Part shown: positions 1-10,100 of the stretch, piece after piece
How positions within the stretch are numbered: the stretch's first letter is position 1
Layout: each line of letters starts with the position of its first letter
Assembly: GCA_000585075.1 (NCBI GenBank)
Contig: JEMY01000012.1
Location: 1-64,000 of the forward strand
DNA length: 64,000 nt
Direction: 5' to 3'
From: Candidatus Accumulibacter regalis
GTDB taxonomy: Bacteria; Pseudomonadota; Gammaproteobacteria; Burkholderiales; Rhodocyclaceae
Position numbers and translations under genes: made by a program
Notes under the pieces: generated by a model
The model's database searches: none
The model's input: the letters and a program-made list of their open reading frames with translations, nothing else
What the model was told of the DNA's origin: nothing

Positions 1-753
1 GCCATGGCCGCCGCCAAGGCCACGATTGCTGCTCGGGCCAAGGAGCGCTATCAGCGGGAGAAGGCCGAGTACGAGGAGAAGATCGCCCGCCGCGCCGCCA
101 AGGAAGAGGCGACCGGCAAGAAGCTGGGCGGCAAGCCACCCAAGCCCCCCGAGCCTGGCGCAAGGGCCAGTGATCAGGTCAACCTCACGGACGAAGAGTC
201 GCGCATCATGCCGGTGGCCGGTGGCGGCTTCAAACAAGCGTACAACGCCCAGGCGGCGGCTGATGCGGCAACGATGCTGATCGTCGCCACCGGGGTCTCG
301 CAGGCGCCCAACGATAAAGAGCAGGTCGAGCCGATGCTGGCCACCCTCAAGGCGCAGGCCGGCGTACTCGGCACCGTGGAATGTCTGATCGCCGACAGCG
401 GTTACTGCAGCGCGAAGAACATCAAGGCGTGTCAGGCGGCCGACATTGATCCCCTGATCGCTGTCGCTCGCGACGAGCACCACCCGGGCTGGCGGGAGCG
501 CCACAGTGAGCCGGCGTCGTTGCCTGAGGGTGCCACACCCGTGCAGGCCATGTCCCATCGGCGGAAGACCAAGGAAGGGCGAGCGCGTTACGCGCTTCGC
601 AAGCAAACCATCGAACCGGTGTTCGGGATCATCAAGTCGGTGATGGGATTTCGCCGCTTCTCACTGCGCGGTTTGAAGAAGGTCACCGGTGAGTGGACGC
701 TGGTTTGCATGGCATGGAATTTGAAACGCCTGGCCGTGTTGCGTCCACAGTAG
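1..753 (+). CDS. IS1182-type DDE transposase, C-terminal part (5' end outside window)
   Basis: The frame is open from base 1, so the gene enters from outside the window and about 250 C-terminal residues are visible. The N-terminal visible part is a Lys/Glu/Arg-rich helical stretch, followed by a DDE transposase core: an 'ADSGYCS' block near residue 130 of the visible part holds a catalytic-type Asp, and a C-terminal 'IEPVFGIIKSVMGFRRFSLRG' type block carries the Glu expected of the third DDE residue. This C-terminal Y/F-G-x-x-K signature is typical of IS1182-like and other IS4/IS5-superfamily transposases. The protein would cut and join the ends of its own element. The stop at 751-753 is followed closely by a hairpin terminator. 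Terminal inverted repeats cannot be checked because the left end is missing. Family assignment is from motif recognition only. Confidence 0.8.
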   Translation, partial: AMAAAKATIAARAKERYQREKAEYEEKIARRAAKEEATGKKLGGKPPKPPEPGARASDQVNLTDEESRIMPVAGGGFKQAYNAQAAADAATMLIVATGVSQAPNDKEQVEPMLATLKAQAGVLGTVECLIADSGYCSAKNIKACQAADIDPLIAVARDEHHPGWRERHSEPASLPEGATPVQAMSHRRKTKEGRARYALRKQTIEPVFGIIKSVMGFRRFSLRGLKKVTGEWTLVCMAWNLKRLAVLRPQ

Positions 754-776
754 GGAAAAGGAGGGGGAAACCCTCG
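1..776 (+). mobile_element. Right part of an IS1182-like insertion sequence
   Basis: The transposase fragment implies an insertion sequence whose left part lies outside the window. Its right boundary lies between the stop codon (753) and smpB (864), but I cannot fix the exact end because the partner inverted repeat is not visible. The boundary given is approximate. Confidence 0.45.
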
Positions 777-777
777 G

Positions 778-811
778 AAAAGCCGGCAAATCAAGGAAAT
801 CCGGCTTTTTT
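778..811. terminator. Bidirectional intrinsic terminator between transposase and smpB
   Basis: Arms AAAAGCCGG (778-786) and CCGGCTTTT (801-809) form a perfect 9-bp stem around a 14-nt loop. On the plus strand the stem is followed by a run of six T; read on the minus strand it also ends in TTTT. It therefore fits as a shared terminator for the transposase gene (plus) and smpB (minus), which converge here. Confidence 0.75.
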
Positions 812-863
812 GTTCCGCATAGTGAAATTCGTGGGATTGACCGAGGTCAAGTCCGACAGGCTG

Positions 864-1310
864 CTAGACCTTGGCGCGCATCAGGCGCGCCTTTTCACGC
901 ACCCAATCGCGGTCCTTGTCGGCTTCCCGCTTGTCGTATTGCTTCTTGCCCTTGGCGAGACCAATCTCGACCTTGATACGCCCGCGCTGAAAATGCAGGT
1001 CGAGCGGCAACAGCGTATATCCCGCCCGCTCGACCTGGCCGATCATCCTGCTGACCTGTTTGGCGTGCAGGAGCAGCTTGCGGGTGCGCACCGCGTCCGG
1101 CTTGACGTGGGTCGACGCCTCCATCAGCGGCGTAATGTGCATTCCGAAGAGGAAAACCTCGCCATTGCGGACGACGACATAGGCCTCCTTGATACTCGCC
1201 CGGCCAGCGCGAATCGCCTTCACTTCCCAGCCTTCCAGAACCAAGCCCGCCTCGACCTTCTCTTCTATGAAGTAGTCATGAAAAGCCTTCTTGTTGGCGA
1301 CGATGCTCAT
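864..1310 (-). CDS. smpB: SsrA-binding protein SmpB
   Basis: SmpB binds tmRNA and brings it to stalled ribosomes for trans-translation in the cytoplasm. The 148-residue length is normal for the family. Visible family features are the N-terminal '[12 protein letters not shown]' strand, the '[19 protein letters not shown]' block that contacts tmRNA, the '[22 protein letters not shown]' block, and the basic C-terminal tail beginning '[12 protein letters not shown]' that enters the decoding centre. The start at 1310 is preceded on the minus strand by an AAAAGG ribosome-binding site at suitable distance. It is divergent from the RatA-type gene, an arrangement common in betaproteobacteria, and its 3' end faces the IS element. 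Confidence 0.97.
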   Translation of the reverse strand: MSIVANKKAFHDYFIEEKVEAGLVLEGWEVKAIRAGRASIKEAYVVVRNGEVFLFGMHITPLMEASTHVKPDAVRTRKLLLHAKQVSRMIGQVERAGYTLLPLDLHFQRGRIKVEIGLAKGKKQYDKREADKDRDWVREKARLMRAKV

Positions 1311-1346
1311 GGTGCCTTTTCTCGGGAAATTGAAGGTGTGGAATGC

Positions 1347-1363
1347 TAGAATGTTTGATTCTA
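1347..1363. promoter_or_regulatory. Dyad between smpB and ratA with -10-like arms
   Basis: TAGAAT (1347-1352), a 5-nt spacer and ATTCTA (1358-1363) make a perfect 6-bp inverted repeat in the divergent smpB/ratA spacer. Each arm reads TAGAAT on its own strand, which resembles a -10 box for both directions. I see no good -35 box at 17 bp on either strand, so this is a weak call. Confidence 0.35.
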
Positions 1364-1394
1364 CAGGATTGACGGAGTACGGCAGGGGATGGCC

Positions 1395-1832
1395 ATGGTC
1401 AAGAAATCGGTGTTGATCGAACGTTCATCGCAGCAGATGTTCGACCTCGTCGACCGCGTCGAGGACTATCCGATGTTTTTGCCGTGGTGTAGCCAGACGC
1501 GCTGCGAGTTTCGCGACGAGCAGAAAACGGTCGCCACCCTGCACATCAGCTACCGCAATGTCAGCTCGCACTTCACCACCGAGAACGACAAGGAGTCGCC
1601 ACAGTGGATGAGAATCCGCCTCGTCGATGGCCCGTTCCGTCGCCTTGACGGTCTGTGGCGCTTCAAGCCGCTGGCCGACTACGCGTGCAAGATCGAGTTC
1701 CAGCTGTCGTACGAGTTTTCCAGCAAGATGTTCGAAAAAGTCATTGGTCCGGTGTTCAGCCAGATCGCCAACACCTTCGTCGATGCCTTCGTGAAACGCG
1801 CCAACGAAGTTCACGGCTTGCCCCATGCCTGA
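1395..1832 (+). CDS. ratA: RatA-type START/polyketide-cyclase domain protein (Coq10 family)
   Basis: This protein of about 145 residues has the START/Coq10 fold signature: '[32 protein letters not shown]' at the N terminus and a C-terminal amphipathic helix '[20 protein letters not shown]'. Family members bind lipophilic ligands, with the Coq10 branch binding ubiquinone; the E. coli relative RatA was reported to interfere with ribosome subunit association. I place the start at 1395 because the AGGGG at 1384-1388 sits 6 nt upstream of it; an ATG at 1389 is in frame but too close to that site. The stop overlaps the next gene by 8 nt, so the two are translationally coupled. Whether its main role is quinone biology or translation cannot be told from sequence. 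Confidence 0.9.
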   Translation: MVKKSVLIERSSQQMFDLVDRVEDYPMFLPWCSQTRCEFRDEQKTVATLHISYRNVSSHFTTENDKESPQWMRIRLVDGPFRRLDGLWRFKPLADYACKIEFQLSYEFSSKMFEKVIGPVFSQIANTFVDAFVKRANEVHGLPHA

Positions 1833-2139
1833 ACTGCTCGCCATCGACGTGATCTACGCCTTGCCGGACAAGCAGCAGCTGGTCAAGCTGCAGCTACCGG
1901 CAGGCAGCACCGTGCGGCAGGCGATTGACGCTTCGGGCTTGCTACAAAAGCATCCGGAAATCGACCTCGCCAGGAACAAGATCGGCATTTTCGGCAAACT
2001 CAGCAAAGCCGACGCCGTGCTGCGCGATCAGGACCGCGTCGAGATCTACCGGCCGCTGATCGCCGATCCGAAAGAAGTGCGCAAGCAACGCGCCGCCGAA
2101 GGCAAGGTCATGAAAAAAGGCGCTGGCGAGGGCGAGTAG
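1825..2139 (+). CDS. RnfH family protein (UPF0125, ubiquitin-like fold)
   Basis: This 104-residue protein carries the family blocks 'EVIYALPDKQ'-like N terminus, 'GSTVRQAIDASGLL', 'KIGIFGKL' and 'DRVEIYRPLIADPKEVRKQRA', ending in a basic tail. RnfH/RatB proteins adopt a beta-grasp fold; their biochemical role is not settled. The start overlaps the end of the upstream ratA gene by 8 nt. The ratA-rnfH pair is a conserved two-gene unit in proteobacteria. It converges on the DUF4124 gene, with only 68 bp between the stops and no strong terminator seen there. Confidence 0.92.
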   Translation: MPELLAIDVIYALPDKQQLVKLQLPAGSTVRQAIDASGLLQKHPEIDLARNKIGIFGKLSKADAVLRDQDRVEIYRPLIADPKEVRKQRAAEGKVMKKGAGEGE

Positions 2140-2207
2140 CCGTCCTCACTTGCCGTGGTTTTCTGCCGTTTTGTGCGTCTCTTGTGCGTGTTTCGCGCGT
2201 CTTTCGC

Positions 2208-2651
2208 TCAGCGGCAGTTGGCCTGCACGTCCTGGCGCAGCTTGACGATCTCCTGCGCGCGCTGGGCGTCATCCAGGAAGTAGCGTTCGCCCCTGCTGTC
2301 ACGCATCGCCACGCGCTCGCCCGACTCCAGCATCTGCAGCGAGCGACGCGCCTCGTCGCAGTGTTCCTTCTTCTGCGCAGCGACGAGCCGCTCCTTTTCG
2401 GCCTCTTCGGCGCCTTCCCGGGCTTCCTTCTGCCGCTTGCGAAAGTCCATCTCGCGGTCCGCCAGCGTCTTGCCGTTTGCGCCGGCTGCCGCCGGTGCCT
2501 CGGCTTCGATTTGCCGCTCGCCCTTGACCTTCCCAAGCGGCGGTCGGTCGGAAATCACCGTCTTGTTGTTTTCATCCTGCCATTGATAGATCTGTGCCTG
2601 CGCGGCGAAGGCGGCAAGCAGCGTGGCGGCAGCAAGAGCAATGCGCTTCAT
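2208..2651 (-). CDS. DUF4124 domain-containing exported protein
   Basis: This 147-residue protein begins with a clear Sec signal peptide ([19 protein letters not shown], cleavage likely after residue 19). The DUF4124 core follows directly as '[18 protein letters not shown]', with the typical Tyr/Trp-Asp-x-Gly/Asn-x-x-x-Tyr/Ser-Asp-x-Pro pattern. The middle (residues about 60-100) is a charged Glu/Lys/Arg-rich, probably helical region. The C-terminal part contains two Cys (in EHCDEARR and at the penultimate residue) that could form a disulphide in the periplasm. Function of the domain is unknown. The gene is divergent from guaB and next to it, an arrangement I associate with betaproteobacteria. 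Confidence 0.88.
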   Translation of the reverse strand: MKRIALAAATLLAAFAAQAQIYQWQDENNKTVISDRPPLGKVKGERQIEAEAPAAAGANGKTLADREMDFRKRQKEAREGAEEAEKERLVAAQKKEHCDEARRSLQMLESGERVAMRDSRGERYFLDDAQRAQEIVKLRQDVQANCR

Positions 2652-2656
2652 GGGCG

Positions 2657-2685
2657 GTCAGCGGTAAGGGAGCACGCTGTATAAT
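2657..2685 (+). promoter_or_regulatory. Probable guaB promoter
   Basis: A perfect -10 hexamer TATAAT lies at 2680-2685, 28 bp upstream of the guaB ATG. Seventeen bases further up the -35 position (2657-2662, GGTCAG region) is a poor match to TTGACA, which fits a promoter needing activation or growth-rate control. The E. coli gua promoter is known to respond to purines and growth rate; no PurR-like box could be confirmed here. Confidence 0.6.
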
Positions 2686-2713
2686 ACGTTTTTGTGACCT
2701 CGGATCAAAGGCT

Positions 2714-4174
2714 ATGCGTTTAATCCAACGGGCGCTGACGTTCGACGATGTACTCCTCGTTCCCGCCCATTCTTCCGTAATGCCCCGCGACGTGACGCTC
2801 AAAACGCGTCTGACGCGCAACATCAGCCTCGATCTGCCGCTCGTCTCGGCGGCCATGGACACGGTCACCGAGGCGCGCCTGGCCATCGCCCTGGCGCAGG
2901 AAGGCGGCATCGGAATCGTACACAAGAACCTCACGCCCAAGGCGCAAGCGGCCGAAGTCGCCAAGGTCAAGCGTTTCGAATCGGGAATCCTCAAGGACCC
3001 GATTACCGTTTCCCCGAAAATGTCGGTGCGTGACGTGCTCGCGCTCACCAGCCTGCACAAGATCTCTGGCGTGCCGGTGCTCGACGGCCGTGTCGTCGTC
3101 GGCATCGTGACCAACCGCGACCTGCGTTTCGAAACCAATCTCGACCAACCGGTGAGCAACATCATGACGCCGCAGAGTCGGCTGGTGACCGTTCCCGAAG
3201 GGGCCACCGTCGAGGAAGGCAAGGCGGTGATCCACAAGCATCGTCTCGAACGCGTGGTGGTCGTCAACGACGCTTTCGAACTGCGCGGCCTGATCACCGT
3301 CAAGGACATCATCAAGACCACCGAACACCCGAACGCCAGCAAGGACGCCTCCGGGCGCCTGCGTGCCGGCGCCGCCGTCGGGGTCGGCCCGGGCACCGAG
3401 GAACGCGTCGAACTGCTCGCTGAAGCGGGCGTCGATGTCCTCGTCGTCGATACCGCACACGGCCATTCGCAGGGCGTGCTCGACCGCGTCAAGTGGATCA
3501 AGAAGAACTTCCCCGACGTCGAGGTCATCGGCGGCAACATCGCCACCGCGGAAGCCGCGCTGGCGATGGTCGACCACGGTGCCGACGGCGTCAAGGTGGG
3601 AATCGGCCCGGGCTCGATCTGCACCACGCGCATCGTCGCCGGCGTCGGCGTCCCGCAGATCACCGCCATCCAGAACGTCCACGACGCCCTCAAGGACTGC
3701 GGCGTGCCGATGATCGCCGACGGCGGCATACGCTATTCGGGCGACATCTCGAAGGCGATTGCCGCCGGCGGCAACGCCGTCATGCTCGGTGGCCTCTTCG
3801 CCGGCACCGAGGAAGCGCCCGGCGAGGTCGAGCTTTTCCAGGGACGATCGTACAAGTCCTACCGCGGCATGGGCTCGATCGGAGCCATGGCCGCCGGCGC
3901 TGCCGACCGCTATTTCCAGGAAGAAACCGCCAATGTCGACAAGCTGGTCCCCGAAGGCATCGAGGGCCGCGTTCCCTACAAGGGTTCGGTGCTGGCAGTC
4001 ATTCATCAGCTGATGGGCGGCCTGCGCTCGTCGATGGGCTACCTCGGCTGCCGGACGATCGCCGAAATGCACGAGCGGGCGACCTTCGTCCAGATCACTT
4101 CCGCCGGCGTCCGCGAGTCGCACGTCCATGACGTACAGATCACCAAGGAAGCCCCCAACTACCACGTCGATTGA
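2714..4174 (+). CDS. guaB: Inosine-5'-monophosphate dehydrogenase GuaB
   Basis: GuaB oxidises IMP to XMP with NAD+, the first committed step of GMP synthesis. The 486-residue protein starts '[20 protein letters not shown]', the standard IMPDH N terminus, so I use the ATG at 2714 and not an upstream in-frame codon. The two CBS domains occupy about residues 95-205 ('[15 protein letters not shown]', '[18 protein letters not shown]'). The catalytic loop '[11 protein letters not shown]' puts the active-site Cys at residue 303. '[20 protein letters not shown]' and the 'GMGSIGAM' phosphate/flap region follow. It is the first gene of a guaB-guaA unit with 58 bp between the genes; that gap holds a GC-rich hairpin. 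Confidence 0.98.
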   Translation: MRLIQRALTFDDVLLVPAHSSVMPRDVTLKTRLTRNISLDLPLVSAAMDTVTEARLAIALAQEGGIGIVHKNLTPKAQAAEVAKVKRFESGILKDPITVSPKMSVRDVLALTSLHKISGVPVLDGRVVVGIVTNRDLRFETNLDQPVSNIMTPQSRLVTVPEGATVEEGKAVIHKHRLERVVVVNDAFELRGLITVKDIIKTTEHPNASKDASGRLRAGAAVGVGPGTEERVELLAEAGVDVLVVDTAHGHSQGVLDRVKWIKKNFPDVEVIGGNIATAEAALAMVDHGADGVKVGIGPGSICTTRIVAGVGVPQITAIQNVHDALKDCGVPMIADGGIRYSGDISKAIAAGGNAVMLGGLFAGTEEAPGEVELFQGRSYKSYRGMGSIGAMAAGAADRYFQEETANVDKLVPEGIEGRVPYKGSVLAVIHQLMGGLRSSMGYLGCRTIAEMHERATFVQITSAGVRESHVHDVQITKEAPNYHVD

Positions 4175-4192
4175 GCATCGATCGACGATTCA

Positions 4193-4213
4193 CGGGCGGC
4201 CACGGGCCGCCCG
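4193..4213 (+). terminator. GC-rich hairpin between guaB and guaA
   Basis: A 9-bp perfect stem (4193-4201 with 4205-4213) around a 3-nt ACG loop lies in the guaB-guaA gap, followed only by GCTTCATTT. It could be a partial terminator, an RNA-stabilising element or an attenuator that sets the guaB:guaA ratio. The weak T-tract argues against full termination. Confidence 0.5.
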
Positions 4214-4232
4214 CTTCATTTGAGGCGTCGCC

Positions 4233-5798
<1,566 letters not shown>

Positions 5799-5807
5799 CC
5801 CCATCGT

Positions 5808-5855
5808 CGTCCCGCCCAGGGAAAGGCAAGCACCTGCCCAGCGATACGCGGGACG
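5808..5855. terminator. Possible hairpin between convergent guaA and regulator gene
   Basis: CGTCCCGC (5808-5815) can pair with GCGGGACG (5848-5855), with a smaller internal GGCA/TGCC pairing in the loop. It lies between the convergent guaA and HTH regulator genes. There is no T-run after the stem, so a terminator role is only suggested by position. Confidence 0.3.
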
Positions 5856-5871
5856 GTTCGAAAAGAACTCC

Positions 5872-6816
5872 TTACCCGCTCTCACGAATAACGGGGATTC
5901 CGGCGACAAGCCGGATAAGCGTAGCTTGGCGCCCGGTTCCAGTCTTGGCCAGGACCGATCGTAACTGTGTCCGCACGGTAGGTAGCTTCAATCCCTGATC
6001 ACTTGCATACTCTTCGAGCGAGTTCCCTTGGCAGAGGGCGCGGGTGAGACGTGCTTCCGCGGCAGACAGCGCGAACAATTCCATGAGTTGCCTTCCTGTG
6101 GCAAACCTTCTCTGGTCCAGCGGTGAGAGCACACACAGGATGTTGGAACAGCTGGAGTTATCGCACTTCTGAATTGTCGCCTTCCGATCCTGAATTTTCA
6201 CAAGCGCCATACTGAAGCGCTGCTCGGGATGCCCGATCGGGTAGAGAAGAAGATTCGCAGCCCGGCCTGTGCATGCTGTTTTCTCAAGAGCGGCAAGGAA
6301 CCGCGGTTGATATGTCGGGTCACTGCAATGCAGATAGCCATTGGCCACTTTCATAATGCAGGCATTCTTGAGAAAAGATTGCCCTCGATCATCGCAGCCG
6401 ACGACGAGTGCGTCATCCTGCAGGAGAATGGCCGCGACATGCCAAGAATAGACTTCATGCACGGCCTGTTCGACAAGCCCACGGGTCGTACCATCCTGGA
6501 GTAGAGATTCGACGAGTCGGTCGACCTGCGCTGGTTTCAGAGGCGAGTCATCCTGAAATGCACATTCGGGACATTGACTGCCCCCACTCGCCGAAAAATC
6601 GCAGTCTGGATGAGTCTTCCTGCACGAGCTGATTCTTGCTCGCGAAGCGCCACCGCTGAGTGGATGATCCTTGGCGTGATGGCACTCCCAGTCACGGCTA
6701 TCCCTGGAGTGACCGCCAGCTGACAACGAATCAAGCGTGCGCGGTGAAGATTTCCGGTCTGTAGCGGCCGGCGAAAGCTTGTTGGCCAAGCGAACAATAC
6801 CCTGCCGATCGTCCAT
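5872..6816 (-). CDS. LuxR-type helix-turn-helix transcriptional regulator
   Basis: The last 65 residues form a LuxR/GerE-type DNA-binding domain: 'FALSAAEARLTRALCQGNSLEEYASDQGLKLPTVRTQLRSVLAKTG'. The 314-residue protein has a central region (about 90-230) that resembles the ligand-sensing half of single-component LuxR-like regulators common in betaproteobacteria. The first 90 residues are odd: Ser/Arg/His-rich, with a Cys cluster (CRKTHPDCDF...CPEC), and unlike the helical N terminus usual for this family, so that part may be degraded or a lineage-specific extension. The start is supported by a GGAGGGG site about 10 nt upstream. It is divergent from the Tc toxin operon and is the obvious candidate local regulator; that link is inference from position. 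Confidence 0.8.
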   Translation of the reverse strand: MDDRQGIVRLANKLSPAATDRKSSPRTLDSLSAGGHSRDSRDWECHHAKDHPLSGGASRARISSCRKTHPDCDFSASGGSQCPECAFQDDSPLKPAQVDRLVESLLQDGTTRGLVEQAVHEVYSWHVAAILLQDDALVVGCDDRGQSFLKNACIMKVANGYLHCSDPTYQPRFLAALEKTACTGRAANLLLYPIGHPEQRFSMALVKIQDRKATIQKCDNSSCSNILCVLSPLDQRRFATGRQLMELFALSAAEARLTRALCQGNSLEEYASDQGLKLPTVRTQLRSVLAKTGTGRQATLIRLVAGIPVIRESG

Positions 6817-6911
6817 TGCCCGCCCCTCCAGCCAACAACTTGGCCATACGTGACTTCGCTATAGATGGGGGCACCGCGAGGCCCTGTGCAATCGGTCGCG
6901 GTTGTCCGCCG

Positions 6912-6927
6912 TCATCCATTTGGATGA
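6912..6927. promoter_or_regulatory. Palindrome in the regulator/Tc operon intergenic region
   Basis: TCATCCA-TT-TGGATGA is a perfect 7-bp inverted repeat with a 2-bp centre. It lies about 95 bp upstream of the LuxR-type gene and about 240 bp upstream of the TcB-TcC gene in their 353-bp divergent spacer. Size and symmetry suit a dimeric HTH operator. No clear sigma-70 promoter was found for either gene in this spacer. Confidence 0.4.
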
Positions 6928-7169
6928 TGTGTTCAGTGTATGCGATGCGATAAGCTGCGTGCCGTGTTGATAGCGCAGGCTCCCTTCGCCTCGTGCCCGC
7001 CTGCTTTCCGTTGGCGCAGTACCTTGCCGCGAATCCGCACGTCCTTTTCTGCATCGACTCATTCAAGCTCGGGAAAACAACACCGGACGCACCACCTCGG
7101 AAATGCCGTATTGATCCGTACGGGTGGTAGCCGAGCCAAAATCGCGGTAGGTAGTTGGAGGGGGGACGG

Positions 7170-10100
7170 ATGACGCTCGAAGACGCAAAGCGCTCAACGG
7201 GAAGCACGGCCGAAACATCGTCCGCGCCGACGCTTCAGTTGCCCAAAGGCGGTGGCGGCATCAAGGGCATCGGCGAGAAGTTTGCGGCCAATCCGGTTAC
7301 CGGTACCGGTTCGATGTCGGTACCGATCGCCACAAGTCCGGGGCGCTCGGGTTTTGGACCTCGGCTTTCGCTGTCCTACGATTCCGGCGCCGGCAATGGC
7401 CCGTTTGGTTTTGGCTGGAATCTGTCGCTGCCGTCAATCACGCGCAAGACCGAAAAGGGGCTGCCGCAGTATCTTGACGCAAACGGGTCGGATGTTTTCA
7501 TCCTCTCCGGTGCCGAGGATTTGGTACCAGTCTATCGGCGGGATGTGGATGGAGCCTGGGTCGCCGGTCATACGGGCCACCAGCGCGACCCCGCCGGATT
7601 CTGGGTTCGCGACCCGTCCGGTCACCTGCTCATTCACGAAGACGAGATCGACGGCTACAGCGTACGCCGCTACCGTCCGCGTATCGAGGGACTCTTTGCT
7701 CGCATCGAGCGCTGGAGCAGGATCGGCTCGCCAAGCGACGTGCATTGGCGCTCGATCTCCAGGGACAACATCCTCACCCTCTATGGGTTCGACGCCAATT
7801 CGCGCATCGCCGACCCTCTTGATGCAAGCCGCATCTTCACCTGGCTGATCCGTGAGACACGGGACGACAAGGGTAACGCGGTCCTCTACCGCTACAGCGA
7901 GGAAGACGGGCAAGGCGTCCATCTCGACAATGCTCACGAGCGTAACCGTGGCCTACGGGACGATGCCCGCCGCAAGGCCAACCGCTACCTCAAGCGTATC
8001 CACTACGGCAACCGCACGACACTGCTCAACGACTCGGGCCAGCGCCCGCGCTGGCTCACGCAGGCACAGCTCGATAACGCGGAGTGGATGTTCGAGGTCG
8101 TGTTCGATTACGGCGAGCACGATGCGGCCGCCCCCAAGCCCAACGATGTCGGGACGTGGAACTATCGGCCAGACCCGTGCTCCTCCTATCGCGCGGGATT
8201 CGAAGTCCGCACCACGCGTCTTTGCCAGCGCGTCTTGATGTTTCACCACTTTCCTGGCGAAGCAGGCGTGGAACGCGACTGCCTGGTGCGCTCGACGGAC
8301 TTCACATACTCTGATGAAGTCGCCCCCGCGGACGTGCGCAATCCGGTCTACACCTTCCTGCAAGCGGTCACCCAGGCCGGCTATCGCCGCAGCAACGGCG
8401 GCTACGACAAGCGCAGCCTACCACCCGTCGAATTCCAGTACACCGAGCCCACCGTGCAGGACACGGTCGAAGAGGTCGATGCGGCGGGCCTTGAGAACCT
8501 CCCCATCGGCCTGGACGGCAGCACCTACCGCTGGACCGACCTGCACGGCGAAGGCGTCCCCGGCATCCTCTCCGAGCAGGCAGGCGCCTGGTACTACAAG
8601 CGCAACCTCAGCCCGATCCCGGACAAGCTGCCTAACGGCCGCGAGCGGGTGAAAGCGAATTTCGCCGCACTCGAAACCGTCGCCCTCAAGCCCAACGTCG
8701 CCCTGAGCGGCGGCGCCGCGTTCATGGACCTCGCAGGCGACGGCCAGCCCGACGCGGTGGTCATGGACGGCCCCATGCCCGGCCTGTACGAGCACGACGA
8801 AGCCGAGGGCTGGCAGAACTTCCGCCCCTTCACTTCGCGCCTCAATCGAGACCTGCGCGACCCGAACCTCAAGTTCGTCGATCTGGACGGCGACGGCCAT
8901 GCGGACGTGCTGATCACCGAGGACGATGCCTTCGTCTGGCATGCCTCGCTGGCCGAAAAAGGTTTCGGCCCCGCCCGCCGCGTCGCGCAGGCGCTCGACG
9001 AGGAGAAGGGTCCCCGCATCGTTTTCGCAGATGGCACCCAGTCCATCTACCTCGCCGACATGAGCGGCGACGGCTTGACCGACATCGCGCGCATCCGCAA
9101 TGGCGAGGCCTGCTACTGGCCCAACCTCGGCTACGGCCGCTTCGGCGCCAAGGTGATGATGGACAGCGCGCCCTGGTTCGACAACCCCGACCAGTTCGAC
9201 CACAGGCGCATCCGCCTGGCCGACATCGACGGCAGTGGCACCACCGACATCATCTACCTGCACCGCGACGGCGTGCGCCTGTACTTCAACCAGTCGGGCA
9301 ATGGCTGGAGTCAACCACAGGTCTTGAATGTCTTCCCGCGCATCGACGATCTGGTGAGCATCGTGCCGACCGACCTGCTGGGCAACGGCACCGCCTGCCT
9401 GGTCTGGTCCTCGCCCTTGCCGGGTGATGCAAGGCGACCGATGCGCTACGTCAACCTGATGGGCGGCAACAAGCCGCACCTGCTGGTCAGGACCATCAAC
9501 AACCTCGGCGCAGAGACCCGCGTCGATTACGCACCGTCGACCAGGTTCTACCTGCTGGACAAGCGCGACGGCACACCCTGGATTACCCGGCTGCCGTTTC
9601 CGGTGCACGTCGTCGAGCGCGTCGAAACCTACGACCACATCAGCCGCAACCACTTCGTCACCCGCTACGCCTACCACCACGGCTATTTCGACGGCGAGGA
9701 ACGCGAATTCCGCGGCTTCGGAATGGTCGAGCAGTGGGATACGGAACAGTTCTCGGCCCTGGCCGACGGCAATGCGCCGGCAGACAACATCGATGCTCAA
9801 TCGCACGTCCCTCCGGTCCATACCAAGACCTGGTTTCACACGGGTGTCTATCTCGGCCGCGATCACGTTTCCGACTACTTCGCCGGCCTGCTCAACGCTA
9901 CCGACCAGGGCGAGTACTTCCGCGAACCCGGCCTGACCGACGCTGAAGCGCGAGCCCTGCTGCTGCCGGACACGGCGCTTCCCGCGAGCCTGAGCCTGGA
10001 CGAAGAGCGCGAAGCCTGCCGCGCGCTGAAGGGCTCGATGCTGCGCCAGGAGGTCTACGCCGATGACGCCGGATCGAGCGCCACGCCTGAACAGATCGAA

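Noticed and set aside
2594-2713. Longer guaB start 40 codons upstream
   Set aside because: The extra residues do not match IMPDH, overlap the minus-strand DUF4124 gene and the -10 box TATAAT lies within them; the ATG at 2714 gives the standard N terminus.
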